Of a stretch of DNA of 64,000 nt, positions 48,235 to 60,607 are shown in pieces (the first letter of the stretch is position 1; every line of letters starts with the position of its first letter). The DNA comes from Malurus cyaneus samueli. Taxonomy: Eukaryota; Chordata; Aves; Passeriformes; Maluridae. Made by a program: the position numbers and the translations under genes. The stretch covers positions 205,039 to 269,038 of the forward strand of contig VKON01000103.1 in the NCBI GenBank assembly GCA_009741485.1. The letters run 5' to 3'. The notes below the pieces were generated by a model, which saw nothing but the letters and a program-made list of their open reading frames with translations, had not been told where the DNA came from and did no database searches.

Positions 48235-51200
48235 GTAAGTGGAGTTCAGTTTTGGATTTCATAGCTTGGAAACCTTTAAGCCTGTTTTTCTGCAGAAGCA
48301 ATGTTTCTACTATCACAGGCAGTGCATCTGTTTGTGTAACCCTCCCTTTAATATTGGAAATGGTATCAACTGATTTAGACAAATTTGAAGGTATTTTTCT
48401 TCTGAAAGCGCTTTGGAAACACACTGTATAAAAGAGTGAGCCCAAAGCAGTCTGCTTTTCTGTCTGTCTCAGCTTTCCTGTCCTTTTTATGTATCATCAC
48501 CAAACAGGGAGCAGATGCAAACTGTTTCAGAAGTAGGCTGCATTCATTCCAGGCTCTCCAGAACTACTTACTTTATTAAAGAGGGTTTTGCAAGGTACAA
48601 ACCACAGCATATTCAGCAGGCTCCTGAGCTTTGTGCATGCTGTAAGAGACCAGGGCTGGCCAAAGTAAAAATCCTGCTTGTTAAAGCAGAATTGCAACTT
48701 GAGCAACGAGCTAAGTGGATTTTTGCAATTGCAGCTCTGTAAACAGAGCCAAGGTTGCTAGTAGGCATAATTTAAAAAAAAAAAAAAATACATGACTTGA
48801 AGGCTTTAAATGAGGTTGTGGCCTTGAACGCTGTTGCTGAGCCTGCAGCTGATGGTTCTTAGTTAAGGCTTTGCAATCTTCCCAATCTTTGGAGGAGATA
48901 AAGGAGCTACAATGCAGTTGGACTCTAAATTACTCATAGGAGGGTTTTTGGGGCTTTTGTTGTTCTTTTTTTAAACAAAATGAAAATCTGCTGCCTCATC
49001 CCAAAACTGTTTGGGTTTTTTGGTTGGTTTTTTTGCATGGCACTTAGGAGCTGAATGCTGTACTTGTTGATTTCTGTGCTTATAAATTCTTCAGCCACAC
49101 TTGTGTATATTGTAATGAGAAACTTAAGTTTTATACATACAGAATGTTCCACCCCACCTAAATAACAATAATCCTGTGTCTTAACTGCTCTTGAAGAACA
49201 TTGCCAAATATGGCTTTCAAAGTTTCTACAGTGATAGGATTTTAAGCTGGATGAATAAAACTGGTTGAGCAATCTTCAAGGAGTTTAAACCCATTGCTAT
49301 TTCAGAGTTGTCTTACTGGGGACATTATTTTTGAATTCTTCGTAGAAGTTAAAAAAAACCAACCCAAAATAAAAACAGTGCTGTAGAAATACATGAACAG
49401 AACTGGGCAGAAATGAACTTTCTGAAACTGTAGGAGTGCACCTGTATGAATATGAAATCTGTACAAAACATAAGCTTCCTTCAATCCTGAACTTCTAAGC
49501 TGGGAATGAGTTCTGTTCAAAATTTCGTTCTGGAGCTGGCACTTGCCCAGTTCACCAGCATTAGAGAGAAATGCAAGTTTGTACTTAGCCAAAACTGTAG
49601 TTATCACTCTGGTTTTTGCAAATATGTCTAGAAAAAGAGCACCATTTTTATATGTTGGCATCGTTTCTCTCTGGTTTTTATCTTCTACTAATTAATGCAG
49701 AGGAGCATACTTGAACTCTGAAATGATAACTTGCATCTTCAGGGAATGGAACCGGACAATTTTGATATTTGTGCTTCTTTGCTTTTGCCTTTTAGGACAG
49801 GGTATTTGGAGCCTTGTGCTGGATTTGCACTGCAGATCTGTTTTTAAGGCTTTTAATAAGCAACTTCTATTTCAAAGCTGTAGAAAATATGGGACTAATG
49901 AGGATGAGTGGCAAAGAAGATTTGCTCGAGATGAGTGGAGAAGCAGTAAATCACACATGGACATGCAGTGAAACCACAGTTGTTGAACAGTGCACACACA
50001 TTCATTTCCCTAAGGATTTTTAGAGAGAGGATAGGGAGAAACTGAGGTGATGACAGAACACACAGCAGACAGTCCTTTGAAAACAAAGCAAAGGATTTGA
50101 CTCTTTGTGATGTGTTTTAAACTGAGATTGGGCCAAATGACATCAGCAAAAGCAAATGTTTGGCATGTGATTTGGTAATGAAATCACTGTATTTTCATTA
50201 TCCTGGAGACATTTCCACAAACAGACGATTTTTTCAGCTTTATCAGTCATGGAAAGCAATGAAGCCTGACCAAAGCAGAGTAATCAGACAGTCTAGATAA
50301 GACTTTTCAGGCATTTGGAATTTTAATTATTTTTGGCTTGGAAGGTAACAGTAGCTTTACATCTGTATTTTGACAGAACTGTGCTGTTTCTCTGTCCCTC
50401 ACTTAATGGAGAGAGAAGGGAACTGTCCCACCCTGACCCGATTTCCTCGATATTTTATAGAGATTCCCACAGGGAGTGAGGAGCAGTTACTTTCACACAA
50501 ACCACCGCTATTGTCACCGCAAGTGGCCTAATGAGGTCTGACTGAACCTAAAGGTTATGGCAGGGTGTGTTCCTGCCTTTGCAGGCTTTGGGCTCTTTGG
50601 GCTGTGTCCATCCAGGCTGCTCTGGGCACGATGCTCTGCTCCACTCTGCTCCTTCTCCTTCCGAGAGAGCCCCGTGGATGGTGGGGGTCAGTGCCAGATA
50701 TGCTCTTGAGGGGTTTGCTGGGAGCTGAACTTCCAGCTCTGCTCTGGTAATGTTTGTGTACTGATAAGTGAGGAAATACAGAACTTTTGCTACCAAGAAG
50801 TGATTAAACACTTGGCTGCTAAACCCCAGATTTCAGACAATAAGGCAATTTCCTGTCTCTGCAGCTGAGGTCCTTCCCAAAGTTCCTCTGTCTGCCCTGG
50901 GAACAGGGGGTTCTGGGATGGGGTTGCTCTCTTTCTGCTGACAGATGCACTTCTGCATTATCTGCTCTTTAGGACTCACAACTGGAGTAATTTATATTCT
51001 GTGAAAAATACACTAAAAGCTGTCTGCACTAAGATGCTGTATGATAAGAGAAAATGTAAAATATATTAGTAGAACATTATTTTCTTAAACAAAGATCATA
51101 ACAGTGATGACATTCATTATGAAGAATAGAAGTTTAACTGCTATCTGTCAAGAAGTAGAAATTCCCTTTTAATGCCCTTGAAATTGGTTTAATTTGCTTT

Positions 51201-51569
51201 ATTTTCTTTGCTACTGTTTGATTATTTTTGTCAGACAGTTCTTGAAGTTCCCAAAATTTGTTTGTGTCTACAAACAGATAGGTTTCTGCAAACTGTTTGC
51301 CATTTCAGGTCTCTGGGCTATTTGTGTCTTAACCTGAGATCAATAAGGTAAAATTGCTAAAAGCTACTAGAAGATGATGAACTTTCCAACAGAGTGTGAA
51401 ACCAGACAAAATTGGGAATATGCTGCAGAAAATGATCTGGTGCTTGTAAAGAGCCACGTCCAGCCTGGAGTCCATGGGTGCTGATGGCTGAGGAGCCCTG
51501 CAGTGTGCAGGGACCGGGCTGGTTTCCTTTCCACCTTCCTGGGCAGGTGGGAGCTCGGCTCAAATGCTC

Positions 51570-51665
51570 TGTCAGATAAACTGGAGCAGGTCCAGAGCAG
51601 AGCAGCAGGAGTGCTCAGAGCTCTGGAGGGAGTGGGACTGCAGGAGAGGCTGAAATACCTTCACA
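51570..51665 (+). mobile_element. Diverged CR1-like LINE fragment
   Basis: The segment from GATAAACTGGAGCAGGTCCA through AGAGCAGAGCAGCAGGAGTG and GGAGGGAGTGGGACTGCAGG to AGAGGCTGAAATACC follows the layout of the CR1 3' end (CTGGAGCAGGTCCAGAGGAG, then GGCTGGAGCA, then AGGCTGAGAGAGCTGG) with many substitutions. The borders are approximate, and a little more of the flank to about 51720 may belong to it. It could also be another non-LTR element of the same clade. Confidence 0.5.
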
Positions 51666-52368
51666 GAATCAGTGTCAGGGAGACAAGGAGAGCTCCACTG
51701 CCTTTCCTGGAGCGCAAGCAGGAATGTTGGGGCATTTCACCTTCTGTCTCTCGCAGCCTTGCTGACCATGGTAGATCAAGTTCTGATTAACTTTTCAGTT
51801 TGTGTTTTGCCCTGGACATTTGGTGCTCCTGGAGAACAGTTTGTGTTTTTCCAAGGGCACGCTGTTTCAACTTGACAAACCAACCAAGAGATGCCGCCTG
51901 CCCTGTCTTGCATCACTCTCTGGATTTGTTCATCCTGCTGAGATACCATCAGAGCAGGAACCGTGTGGTTCTGCCATGCTGGGAGTTAGCCTTGTGTTGT
52001 TTCCTTCTGCTGCCCCTCTGAAGGATTTACGAGAGCAGCTCTGAAAGGACCTGCACAACAGCAAGTGCTCCTTCCTCCCGGTCCTGTCCTGCCTGCACCC
52101 CGCCTTCCTTGCAGGATTTACAATTCTGATAAAACAGCTGCTCTGGGGTAGATTGCAGCTCAGATTAGAAAACAGCGCAGGAGATGGCAGCGAGCTTCCT
52201 GCCAAGGACTACACACCCAGAGCAGTAATAACGAGTTATGCAGATCAGCAGGGCAAAGGCATTTCTCTCAGCTTCCTTTCCCCCTTCCCCCTTTTTCTCT
52301 TATTTGTGCTTTGGTCGGAAATAGTGGCAGAGGTTGGAGGCCATTCCTGGCTGGTGGGGCTGCTGGGG

Positions 52369-52706
52369 CGGGATGTTCACTGGGTCCTGTCCTGGAGGTG
52401 CTGGGGCGGGATGTTCACTGGGTCCTGTTCGGGAGGTGCTGGGGCGGGATGTTCACTGGGTCCTGTTCGGGATGTTCACTGGGTCCTGTCCTGGAGGTGC
52501 TGGGGCGGGATGTTCACTGGGTCCTGTTCGGGATGTTCACTGGGTCCTGTNTGTTCGGGATGTTCACTGGGTCCTGTCCTGGAGGCGCTGGGGCGGGATG
52601 TTCACTGGGTCCTGTTCGGGATGTTCACTGGGTCCTGTCCTGGAGGTGCTGGGGTGGGATGTTCACTGTGTCCTGTCCTGGAGGCGCTGGGGCGGGATGT
52701 TCACTG
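52369..52706. repeat. Minisatellite of alternating 38-bp and 23-bp units, containing the only N
   Basis: Eleven copies of the core GGGATGTTCACTGGGTCCTGT are present. Long units continue with a CTGGAGGTGCTGGGGC-type tail (38 bp); short ones end after TTC (23 bp). The order is long, long, short, long, short, short with the N at 52551, long, short, long, long, partial. The single N interrupts what should be CTGT followed by a normal unit, so it probably marks a join or unresolved gap. Overlapping plus-strand frames of 148-221 codons across the array are artefacts. Confidence 0.95.
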
Positions 52707-54849
52707 CTCCCAGCCCAGATCAGCCCGACAGTGGCAGAACACGCGCGGCCGGTGCTGTTCAGGCATGTGCCTCCATCTGAATTTCAGCCTGCCTGGAATG
52801 TCAAAACAGGCTCATTAATGTGTGTAAATAAACACTCATCTTCTGTATGTTTATCTCCCTTTCATTGTCTTGGATGTTGGTGTAAAAGGGACTATTACAC
52901 CTCATGATGTGCAATTTGCTGCCAAATTTTGTCTTCAGCTCTCTGCCCTTCTTTTAGAAGCATGCTGTTGTTCACCAAGCTGCCTGCATGCTTTAGATGC
53001 CACAGAGCATGAGAAATCCCTTCCTCTGGGTACACAAGTCCTTTGCTGGCTGGGCAGCCCCTGGCACTGCAAACCATGGACCGAGCATTTTCTCTCTGTC
53101 ACTCTGCACAAGGTTCCCCATACTCTAGGCTTGGTCTCAGCTCTGCTCAGAGGTGAGGCTCTTGGTGCCTTTCTTTATCTCTCTTCATCAGTTCTTTGTT
53201 TCTGGATGAATTCTTTTGTTTCATGGTTTTGTTTTGGGCTCTTTTTGCTAAGTGTTTAAGTGTAGCCTTGGAGCACTTTCTCAGTATGACAGGTATAAGC
53301 CTACAAAAACCAGGCCAGGTACTTACATGCTGCCAGCCATGTTCATGGCTGGGATAGTCAGGCAACATTCTTTCTGCAAGGTTTATCTTATTTTCGTTTT
53401 GATTGTTTAAGCAACTGGCCAAAAAAAAGGAAAGAAAGCAATCTCTTCTGGCATTTGGGTGTGGGTTTGGTTTTTTTTTTCTTGCCTGTGTTTTGGTTAC
53501 AATGAAAGGCAGGTAAGAAAACAGCAAACACACTTAATTCCAAGGATGTTAGGGAGTTTATTTTATGCTTTATTTGAGGAGATTTTTGGATTAAAGCACT
53601 TGCCTGGTTTCTGGTGGATATGTTGACTGAAATAAGTGTAGCATTTTTTGTTAGAGAATGTGCAGGTTTTTTCACATAACTGTACTTGGTGCAGGGGAAG
53701 AGAAAGTTTCTATGGATACTCTCTTGTATTAGGTCTATCAACTGCAACTTTTTAAAGAATTACTTTTGCAAATTGTTCTAAAAGATTATGATAAGTCACC
53801 ATATTTAAGTATGACCAATGCCCCCTGAGAGACCTCTTTAGAAAAGCTCCACAGTCCTGACAGCTCTGATGCATCATGGAAGGCACTTTTGACCTTCTAA
53901 CACCCCAAGTGCATGCAGCCCCTCTTTCATGTGTAGCATAGCAGAATATAAAATGTGGATGTCTTTCATACCATTGTCTTAATTTCAAACTATGGAAAGA
54001 TGTTTTTTAATACACAGATCTAATATTAGTACATATATCCATGTGACAGAGAGGGTGGATGGACAAGTGTGTCCAAATACATGCAGGAAAAATGAAGGCA
54101 CATATTTTTTTTTCCACACAGAAGCTTATCTTCCAAAAAAGAGAAAAAAATCCCAGTAAAGACGAGCCAAATGAATGCAATAAATGTACTAATGTTTCAC
54201 TTCTGGCATTGTGACTCCATAAAACAGGAGGGCAATAAAGACAGATCCTGTGATCCCTGACTGTGCATGCTGTGTGAAGTGGCATATAGGTTTATATTTT
54301 TCAGTGTCTTCCATGAGAATATTTCAGACTTTAAAACTAGATGGATTATTCCGTGGGTTCAGGGTGCATTTGGCTGTGCTGTTGTATCCGGTGGCTGTCA
54401 GTGAATATATGTGATAAAATCTGAGGCTGCAAATGGGAGATGAACTGTAAATCAGGAAGTCAGGAATGTCCCACTGAGCAGTCCTATTTTTTCCAGAAGC
54501 ATTTTCATATCTAGTAAAGGGATGGACTGGAAAGCATTGTGGTGGAGAAAGCTCCTGGTGGCCATCTGCCTTGGCTGCTTCTGCAGCTGTTTTCTTTTCC
54601 TTTGGAGCCTTTCCAGGGGAACAGTCGCTGCTGTTCCAGAAAATGGGTTGTTTCATTACATTTCATGCCTGTCCTGTGTTGCATCCCATTGAGCCCTATC
54701 ACTAATAAACACTTGTCCAAATCGGTGTAGGATGTGACCCTCTGGACTCAGCCAAATCAGCCTTTGGGTGCTGCACAAAGGGGAGGGCAGTGTGAAGTCA
54801 CGGATCTGGTGACTCTGGAAATGAAGGTGCCTGAGGCTCAGAGCAAGGC

Positions 54850-54920
54850 TTTTTTTGTTTGGTTTTTATTTTTTTTTTTGGTTGTTGTTTTTTATTTTTG
54901 TTTTTTTTTTTTTTGTTTAA
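54850..54920. repeat. T-rich low-complexity tract
   Basis: Long T runs are broken by single G, GG, A or GTTG groups. It reads as a degenerate poly-T stretch or minus-strand poly-A remnant in the MICAL2 intron. No attached element was recognised. Confidence 0.85.
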
Positions 54921-57900
54921 CACAGTGGTGGTATTGTTGCCCTTTCTGGCGCTTTTTCCTCCAAGCCCTCCATTGTTTCTGCAAGCTTACTTTACTGTGT
55001 GAGAACCAGCAGAGACATTCTGCAAATTCTCAGCTGTTGAGCTGAGTATGGTTTTTCCAGAGTGGGATGCAGGTTCTGGGTTCACTGCTGCTGATTTAAT
55101 AGTGGGGGACAGGTGGGGTTGCTTTGCACACCCTCTCCCTTTCCTCTTCTCCATTTTGAGTATTTATTTGTACATTATATACAAGAGAGCATATAAAAAA
55201 CCTGTGCCTGGCACAGAAGCCGTTGTGCTGTTGGAGAGATAATTTGTGCTGCCATTTAGCTCAGCACTAGGAATATTTCCTGGAGGTTTTCAAGGCCCTG
55301 CCATTCCTAAACATACTCATAGAGAGAAAGGAGCATCTCTTACAATCAGACTGACCCGTGAGTGGAATCAGGCTTATGAGACTTAGCAAATGCTGGGTGG
55401 TTTATATTATTACAAGTGAAAATTTCTGATATGTAGCAGGAAGAAATCCATGAAGTTCTGCTCTGTTTCAGTCTGAAGATAAATAATGCATTGCGTGCTG
55501 TGCTTGGTTAATAGTGTGGGACAAGATTTGTACAGAAACAATTATCTTTTAGAGAATAGTACAATATTTTTTAACAGTATCATAGAAACATAGTATTTAC
55601 TCCACAACTTGCATAAACAACTTTTACAAAATATGCATGGGCTTATTAGTGGTTTTTTTGTGAAGTGCAGAAATAAGTGCTGTACTTATTAAGTATGAAT
55701 TTAACTGAAATAGTCCTAAGTTATCACTGGACAGCTGTTACTGGCCTGGAAACTTGCACTGCTCTCCTTCAATGGGTATTTTGTAACCCATAGTCTTTCT
55801 GTCATTTTGCCTTAAGTCGGTGCTTTTCTTGGGGAATGAAGCCTCTCGTTTGATGGAGAGCATTCACACACATTTGCAGGCAGAACATCAGCCTGGTACT
55901 TGGAGGTTTTCACCAAGAAAAACGTCTTCTCTCAGTATTATTATCTCTGATTGAAATGGTGTGGTATCAGTAGTAAAACAGGATGTGACATCCAATGTGA
56001 TGGGTCCTTCAGGCAGCTCACACAACTCTGCTCATGATCTTACTCTTTCATAAGCTACCCTGTAAAACCATACCAAGATTTTATCCCTTCATTTCCAGCT
56101 CGAGCAAGAAATACGCAAAAAGCTCTTTGTCCATTCTTTTCAGCAACTGTTACTTGGAATAATTTGTAGAAGATACTTTGAAAGGTCAAGTTGCCCTTTA
56201 ACTTCGTGGGGGATGATCTGGCACTGTTGAAAGGCAGTTGATGTGGATGTCAAAAGCTGTTGGCATTTGTCCATTCAGGATTGAATGGTTGAGACTCCCT
56301 TATGTGATGCCAGTTGCTGTGATCTGGGTTAAATTGTAAGAAATTAGTTTCTAAAGCAGGCCCTGATGAGGCAGGAGATGGGATGACAGGAGGGGAAAAT
56401 AGGATGCCATTCAGAGTTTGTTCTAGGCTGGCTGCAGGGAGGTTTCTTCTGGGATTTTGTTGGCAAGCAGACTGCTTGGAGTGGATGGTCCCTTCCCTTA
56501 CTTAAGATAGGAACATAAATGTAGTAAGAATTATATTTTGCTGGGGCTTTGTGCTGGTTTTGACCCCAGAAGTTTCAAAATTCGATGAAAAAGTGCCAAG
56601 AGCAAGATCTACACCAGCAGGAAGGATCCTTCATAAATCAAAGAACAAATAGCTCTGTGGTGTAGATAATGTGTTTCTGGAAGGTAACCATGGATGATGG
56701 CAAACATACAACCATTTTTCATGGTGTCTCTAGGCAATTATGAAGATACTTTGTCAATGGTGATAGGAGGAGGGGAGAAGGGCAGAATCCTCCTTAAAAT
56801 TCTCCATAATGTGTTGCAAAGCACGAGGAGGAATGGTTTTCTGTGTGGGTTTTGTTACTTGGCAGGATCCACTATGACTAAATCTCCAAAGACTGCTGTT
56901 TCTTTTTATTTTTTTCTTTTCTTTAAAGTTGCCTTTATTTATATATAATACAGTTTCTAAGTGAAAAAACCGACCTCACCTTATGAGACCGTGTATGGGA
57001 GTTTATAAAATGTAAAATGTTTCTGCCTGCTCCCCATGACTGGAAAACCCTGGAAGGCTCAGTCAAGTCAGTCACTTGTCAGAGCTCAGAGCTCCCTTGT
57101 AATCACAAGTAGCATCTGCAAAAAAAGTCTGACCCAGATCCACCAGTGATCCTCTTCAGTTGGGCTACACTGCACTCTATTTTCTTCCTTCATATTGTTA
57201 CATCTGTCGGCTTTATTGTTTTCTTAATACTCATCATGCAGTGAGGAGTGTTTTTCTGAAATTGTGAATTAAATATATTGTTTTAAGAGGAACAAAGCCA
57301 AGTGGCTCATGCAACAGCCTGACTTTAGTATCCCTGGTTAACAAAACCCTTGCCTAAAGCAAAGCCAAAGCACCTCACAGGAGTTCTTTCAGTGGGAATT
57401 ATTAGAATTATTTATTAAATTAAAAAAAGACATTTTTGCACTTTTATGATTTGGGTTGGACGAAAGTCAGCATCAGATACTTTTTGCTTAAATTGTTAAC
57501 TTTGAAAACAAATGATAAGCAAACCAAAATAAACAAATGACTCTATTTTATGAAATGGCGATGTAATGGGAAGCAGAGTGATATCCAGGCAGCCTGCAGA
57601 TGTTGTGAAACTGCAATCTCTGGCTCTGTTTGGGACACAGAGCGGGTCTGCCTCTGCCACCATGGCCTGGATTTACAGCCCAGCCCAGCTCGGCTCTGCA
57701 TGGCCATGGCATGGATTCTGTAAAGCTGGGGATTTGGGGAGGGGGGATTCATAGGAGGTGTGGAACAACAGCATTGTCCAGCTAAAAGACTGTTTCTAAT
57801 CAGTTTTTAGTAATCAGTCAAGGAAATGTAAGCATTAGATATGTTTGGGGTTTAATTAGTTTGCTTTCTGGAGATCCTTTGCCTGTTAGTCTGCGAAAAA

Positions 57901-58584
57901 TTGCAGCTGTCAGCTAAAATTTGGGCAAGAATCCTGTGTAATTGTTTTGGAAGCGATTCTTCTGAGGATGCCCAAACTTAGATTGAAGCTCCTAAAATGT
58001 GATTGTCCTGAAAGTGAGAATGTTTAGCACGGGGTGAAATGGAACAGGACAGGCCCAGGAGCAGTGTGCTGAGTTCCCTCGACATGTCCTGCTTTCCATC
58101 AGTAGCTGCACCAGGCTATTGTACCCACCCTTGCCTGAAGAGAGCAGCTAATGCTGTAAGGCTACTGGCTTATTGTAGCTTTGTCTAACAAATCTACAGA
58201 ATGTACACCCATTTCCTCTTCAAAATGAAAAAAGCCTGCAGTAAGACCACTTACTTCCTTTCCCCTCCCTTTTCCACAGCTGTAATGCTGTTTACTGCAA
58301 GCACTTGAGAAACGCTAAATGGGGGTTAATAATGTTCCAAAGTGTTTGGCTTTTTGCTGTTTCTTCTGTAACTTCTCTTCACCAGATTCTTTTATGTCTG
58401 CATTAAACACAGTTTAGCTTCTTGTGCAAATTGGCTGAACAGCACATGCAAAAAAAAAAATCATTTTAATTTATTTAAAAAAATTATTTATTTGCTCTCT
58501 TAGTACTGCAAGTCCAGCTGGGTTTCAAGTCAGACCAATAGAGTAAGTTGGAAATTGTGTCAAAGTGCTCCTTTTCCCTGGCAG

Positions 58585-58792
58585 TGTTTAATTATCGGAG
58601 GTGGTCCGTGTGGCTTGAGGACTGCCATTGAACTCGCCCTCCTGGGAGCCAAAGTGGTGGTGGTGGAGAAGAGGGACACCTTCTCCAGGAACAATGTGCT
58701 GCACCTCTGGCCTTTCACCATCCACGACCTCCGGGGACTGGGAGCAAAGAAATTTTATGGAAAATTCTGTGCAGGATCGATCGATCACATCA
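58585..58792 (+). CDS. MICAL2: MICAL2 coding exon with the FAD-binding Rossmann loop (residues 89-158)
   Basis: The acceptor TTTCCCTGGCAG ends at 58584. The exon begins [10 protein letters not shown], the GxGxxG dinucleotide-binding loop (Gly93, Gly95, Gly98), followed by [18 protein letters not shown] with an acidic residue (Glu116) at the end of beta-2, as expected for FAD ribose contact. It continues with [20 protein letters not shown] and [15 protein letters not shown], all strongly conserved in MICALs. The exon is 208 nt and ends after the first base of a Ser codon at the donor A|gtgagt. A (GTG)4 run encodes the VVVV stretch. No disabling change was seen. Confidence 0.97.
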
Positions 58793-59414
58793 GTGAGTAT
58801 CTGAGGGCATGGGCACTGTTCAGATAAGAGATTAGCAGGATCAGAAGATTAATGGAGACTTTCCTGGTTTAGCAGAAAGTTCATCCACTTAAATGTGTGC
58901 AAGAACATGTGTGCACACAGGAAAAAAATTGTCTCATTTAAGCCAAGAGCAACAGAATGAGCTGCAGTCCTATGAAGCAGCTTTTTCTGATAGTCTGATG
59001 TTGGTAAACAATAGGCTTTGATTATGAAGTATGAAGAATATTGATATTTACTCCAGTATGTTGAAGGTAGACACAAACAGCAGAGTGGACGATTTTACAG
59101 GGAAATACACTGTAAAATTTTGTATTCTAAAACATGATGGCTAGCAGATCCTTTAAATATCATTAAGAGGCAAACCTCTACAAAAGAATTCTAAGAAACT
59201 CAACTGAGTTTTGTCTGCAAGATTGTGCTGCGGGAGGAAAAGGAGGTGGAAGAGAGCAACATCGTGTGGTGGTTGCTACGTTTGCATTCATTGCAGCATG
59301 GGGAACAGTAATACTGCATGCTTGTGTCAACAGTGAATTTCAGTTCTCTAGCAGGCTGGGGGCAGCTGGGATTGTTTATTCACCAAATACATCTTTGCTA
59401 CTCACTGTCCACAG
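58793..59414 (+). other. MICAL2: MICAL2 intron (622 bp)
   Basis: A phase 1 intron, gtgagt to CTGTCCACAG. No other feature was seen. The frame at 58849-59076 (minus) is not credible. Confidence 0.9.
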
Positions 59415-59531
59415 GTATTCGACAGCTTCAGCTCATCCTCTTCAAAGTTGCACTTATTCTGGGAGTTGAAATCCACGTGAACCTGGAATTTGTGAAAGTC
59501 CTGGAACCTCCTGAAGATCAAGAAAACCAAA
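59415..59531 (+). CDS. MICAL2: MICAL2 coding exon (residues 158-197), in-frame cassette length
   Basis: After the acceptor CCACAG at 59414 the first two bases complete Ser158. The peptide then reads [30 protein letters not shown] and PPEDQENQ, matching the MICAL2 monooxygenase domain. The exon is 117 nt with phase 1 at both ends, so skipping would remove 39 residues without shifting frame. The donor is CAAA|gtattg, poor at positions +4 and +5. Joining the final A to the next exon gives Lys197. Reading through the donor gives [10 protein letters not shown] with a stop at 59672-59674, so splicing here is required for the full protein. Confidence 0.95.
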
Positions 59532-60505
59532 GTATTGTTTATCATAATGTAGTTCTGTTCACAAGAACTTCTTTTTGTGCCCAGTGTTATGTGAGGTCGT
59601 TCAAGGCAGCTGAGCTCTGTTTAAAGCAATCAGAGTTTTTTCTTATTCAGCCAGCCTTGCTCTGTGCAGTTTAAGTATCAGTGTGTCAGAGTACCAATAA
59701 ATCTTAAATACAGCCCAGGCTTAGCAGCTGAGGTTTTGCACTATGCCTTCTGGCATGCATTTGAGGCTTTGTAGGGAGTCTGGTGTGGCTTCTTGGGATC
59801 TTCTTGCAAAAACAAATTTTGATTGATAATATAAATATCGAGGATGGATTAAGCGCCCAGGGCCTTGTTTTGCTTTCATATTTGATGAAACTCCCACTGG
59901 CACATGGCGTCTTATCAGCATTCTTATGCAAGATTTTTAAACAATAGAATAAGATTTCTCATTTTCTTTCTACTATTTTTTTAATATTAGTATTTAGGAT
60001 GTGGTAGTAATAGTATTTTTTAAAAAATTACTTTAATTAAAATACGATGTTCTTTCTTTAAAGGGTTGTATAATGACAACAAAACATATATTGGTTTAAG
60101 TAGTTAAAGTATATATGATTTTAAAATAGGGGCACTACAGACATTTTCACATAATCAACTTTGTTAAAAGATTATATTTAGCTTTGCGAGTATGTTTCCA
60201 TTTAATTTCTATTTCGAGGACAATTACAAGCATTGATGATACAATGCTATTTTTCTTCTTTTACTAGCCAGCTCTTCCTTGCTATAACCATGTGTATGTA
60301 CTGTCCTGGTAAGGTGGTGTGGGGTTCTTTTGTGAGAATGAAGTGCTTGAACATCTTCTCGTGGTGTGGGTCTGAGAGGAAATTACTGAATTAGGTGATG
60401 CAGAGAATGAGAAATGCATCTTTACCCTCGTGCCCTTTCCTCAGACTCTGAAATCACTTCTCGCTCTAATACTGAAGAATGAATAAATATAATCTGTGTT
60501 TTCAG
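59532..60505 (+). other. MICAL2: MICAL2 intron (974 bp)
   Basis: A phase 1 intron from gtattg to GTGTTTTCAG. It is AT-rich in the middle, around 59935-60200. No other feature was seen. Confidence 0.88.
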
Positions 60506-60607
60506 AGACTGGTTGGAGGGCTGAGTTTCTGCCCATGGATCACCCTTTGTCAGAGTATGAATTTGATGTTATCATCGGTGCAGACGGCCGCAGGAACACC
60601 TTAGAAG
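60506..60607 (+). CDS. MICAL2: MICAL2 coding exon with the DG motif (residues 197-231)
   Basis: The acceptor CTGTGTTTTCAG ends at 60505. AG completes Lys197, followed by [19 protein letters not shown] and then [14 protein letters not shown]. The GADGRR segment (Asp223-Gly224) is the conserved DG motif of this flavoprotein hydroxylase fold, which contacts both FAD and NADPH. The exon is 102 nt, phase 1 at both ends, ending G|gtgggt. Thr198 replaces the Ile I recall in human MICAL2, a change outside the catalytic motifs. Confidence 0.95.

Larger units (their letters stand above)
48235..58584 (+). other. MICAL2: MICAL2 intron after the first coding exon (10.35 kb)
   Basis: This large intron is bounded by gtaagt at 48235 and CTGGCAG at 58584. 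It holds an A15 run (48774-48788), a CR1-like fragment (51570-51665), a minisatellite with an N (52369-52706) and a T-rich tract (54850-54920). Open frames such as 49302-49661 (minus), 53147-53533 (minus) and 52153-52818 (plus, across the minisatellite) lack recognisable domains and are treated as chance or repeat artefacts. Confidence 0.85.

Noticed and set aside
48424..48433. TATA-like TATAAAAGAG just inside the MICAL2 intron
   Set aside because: A lone TATA motif with no CCAAT, GC box or CpG context. Such motifs are frequent by chance.
49204..49213. CArG boxes CCAAATATGG (49204-49213), CCATTTATGG (62761-62770) and CCATAAATGG (16940-16949, 23024-23033) as SRF feedback sites on MICAL2
   Set aside because: It is attractive because MICAL2 promotes SRF activity. 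But my rough expectation for CC(A/T)6GG in 64 kb at this base composition is about five by chance, and four were found, none near the CpG island.
52153..52907. Three overlapping plus-strand frames of 148-221 codons
   Set aside because: They run through a minisatellite and an N, in all three phases. The repeated Cys/Ser/Leu/Gly/Pro peptide is a repeat artefact.
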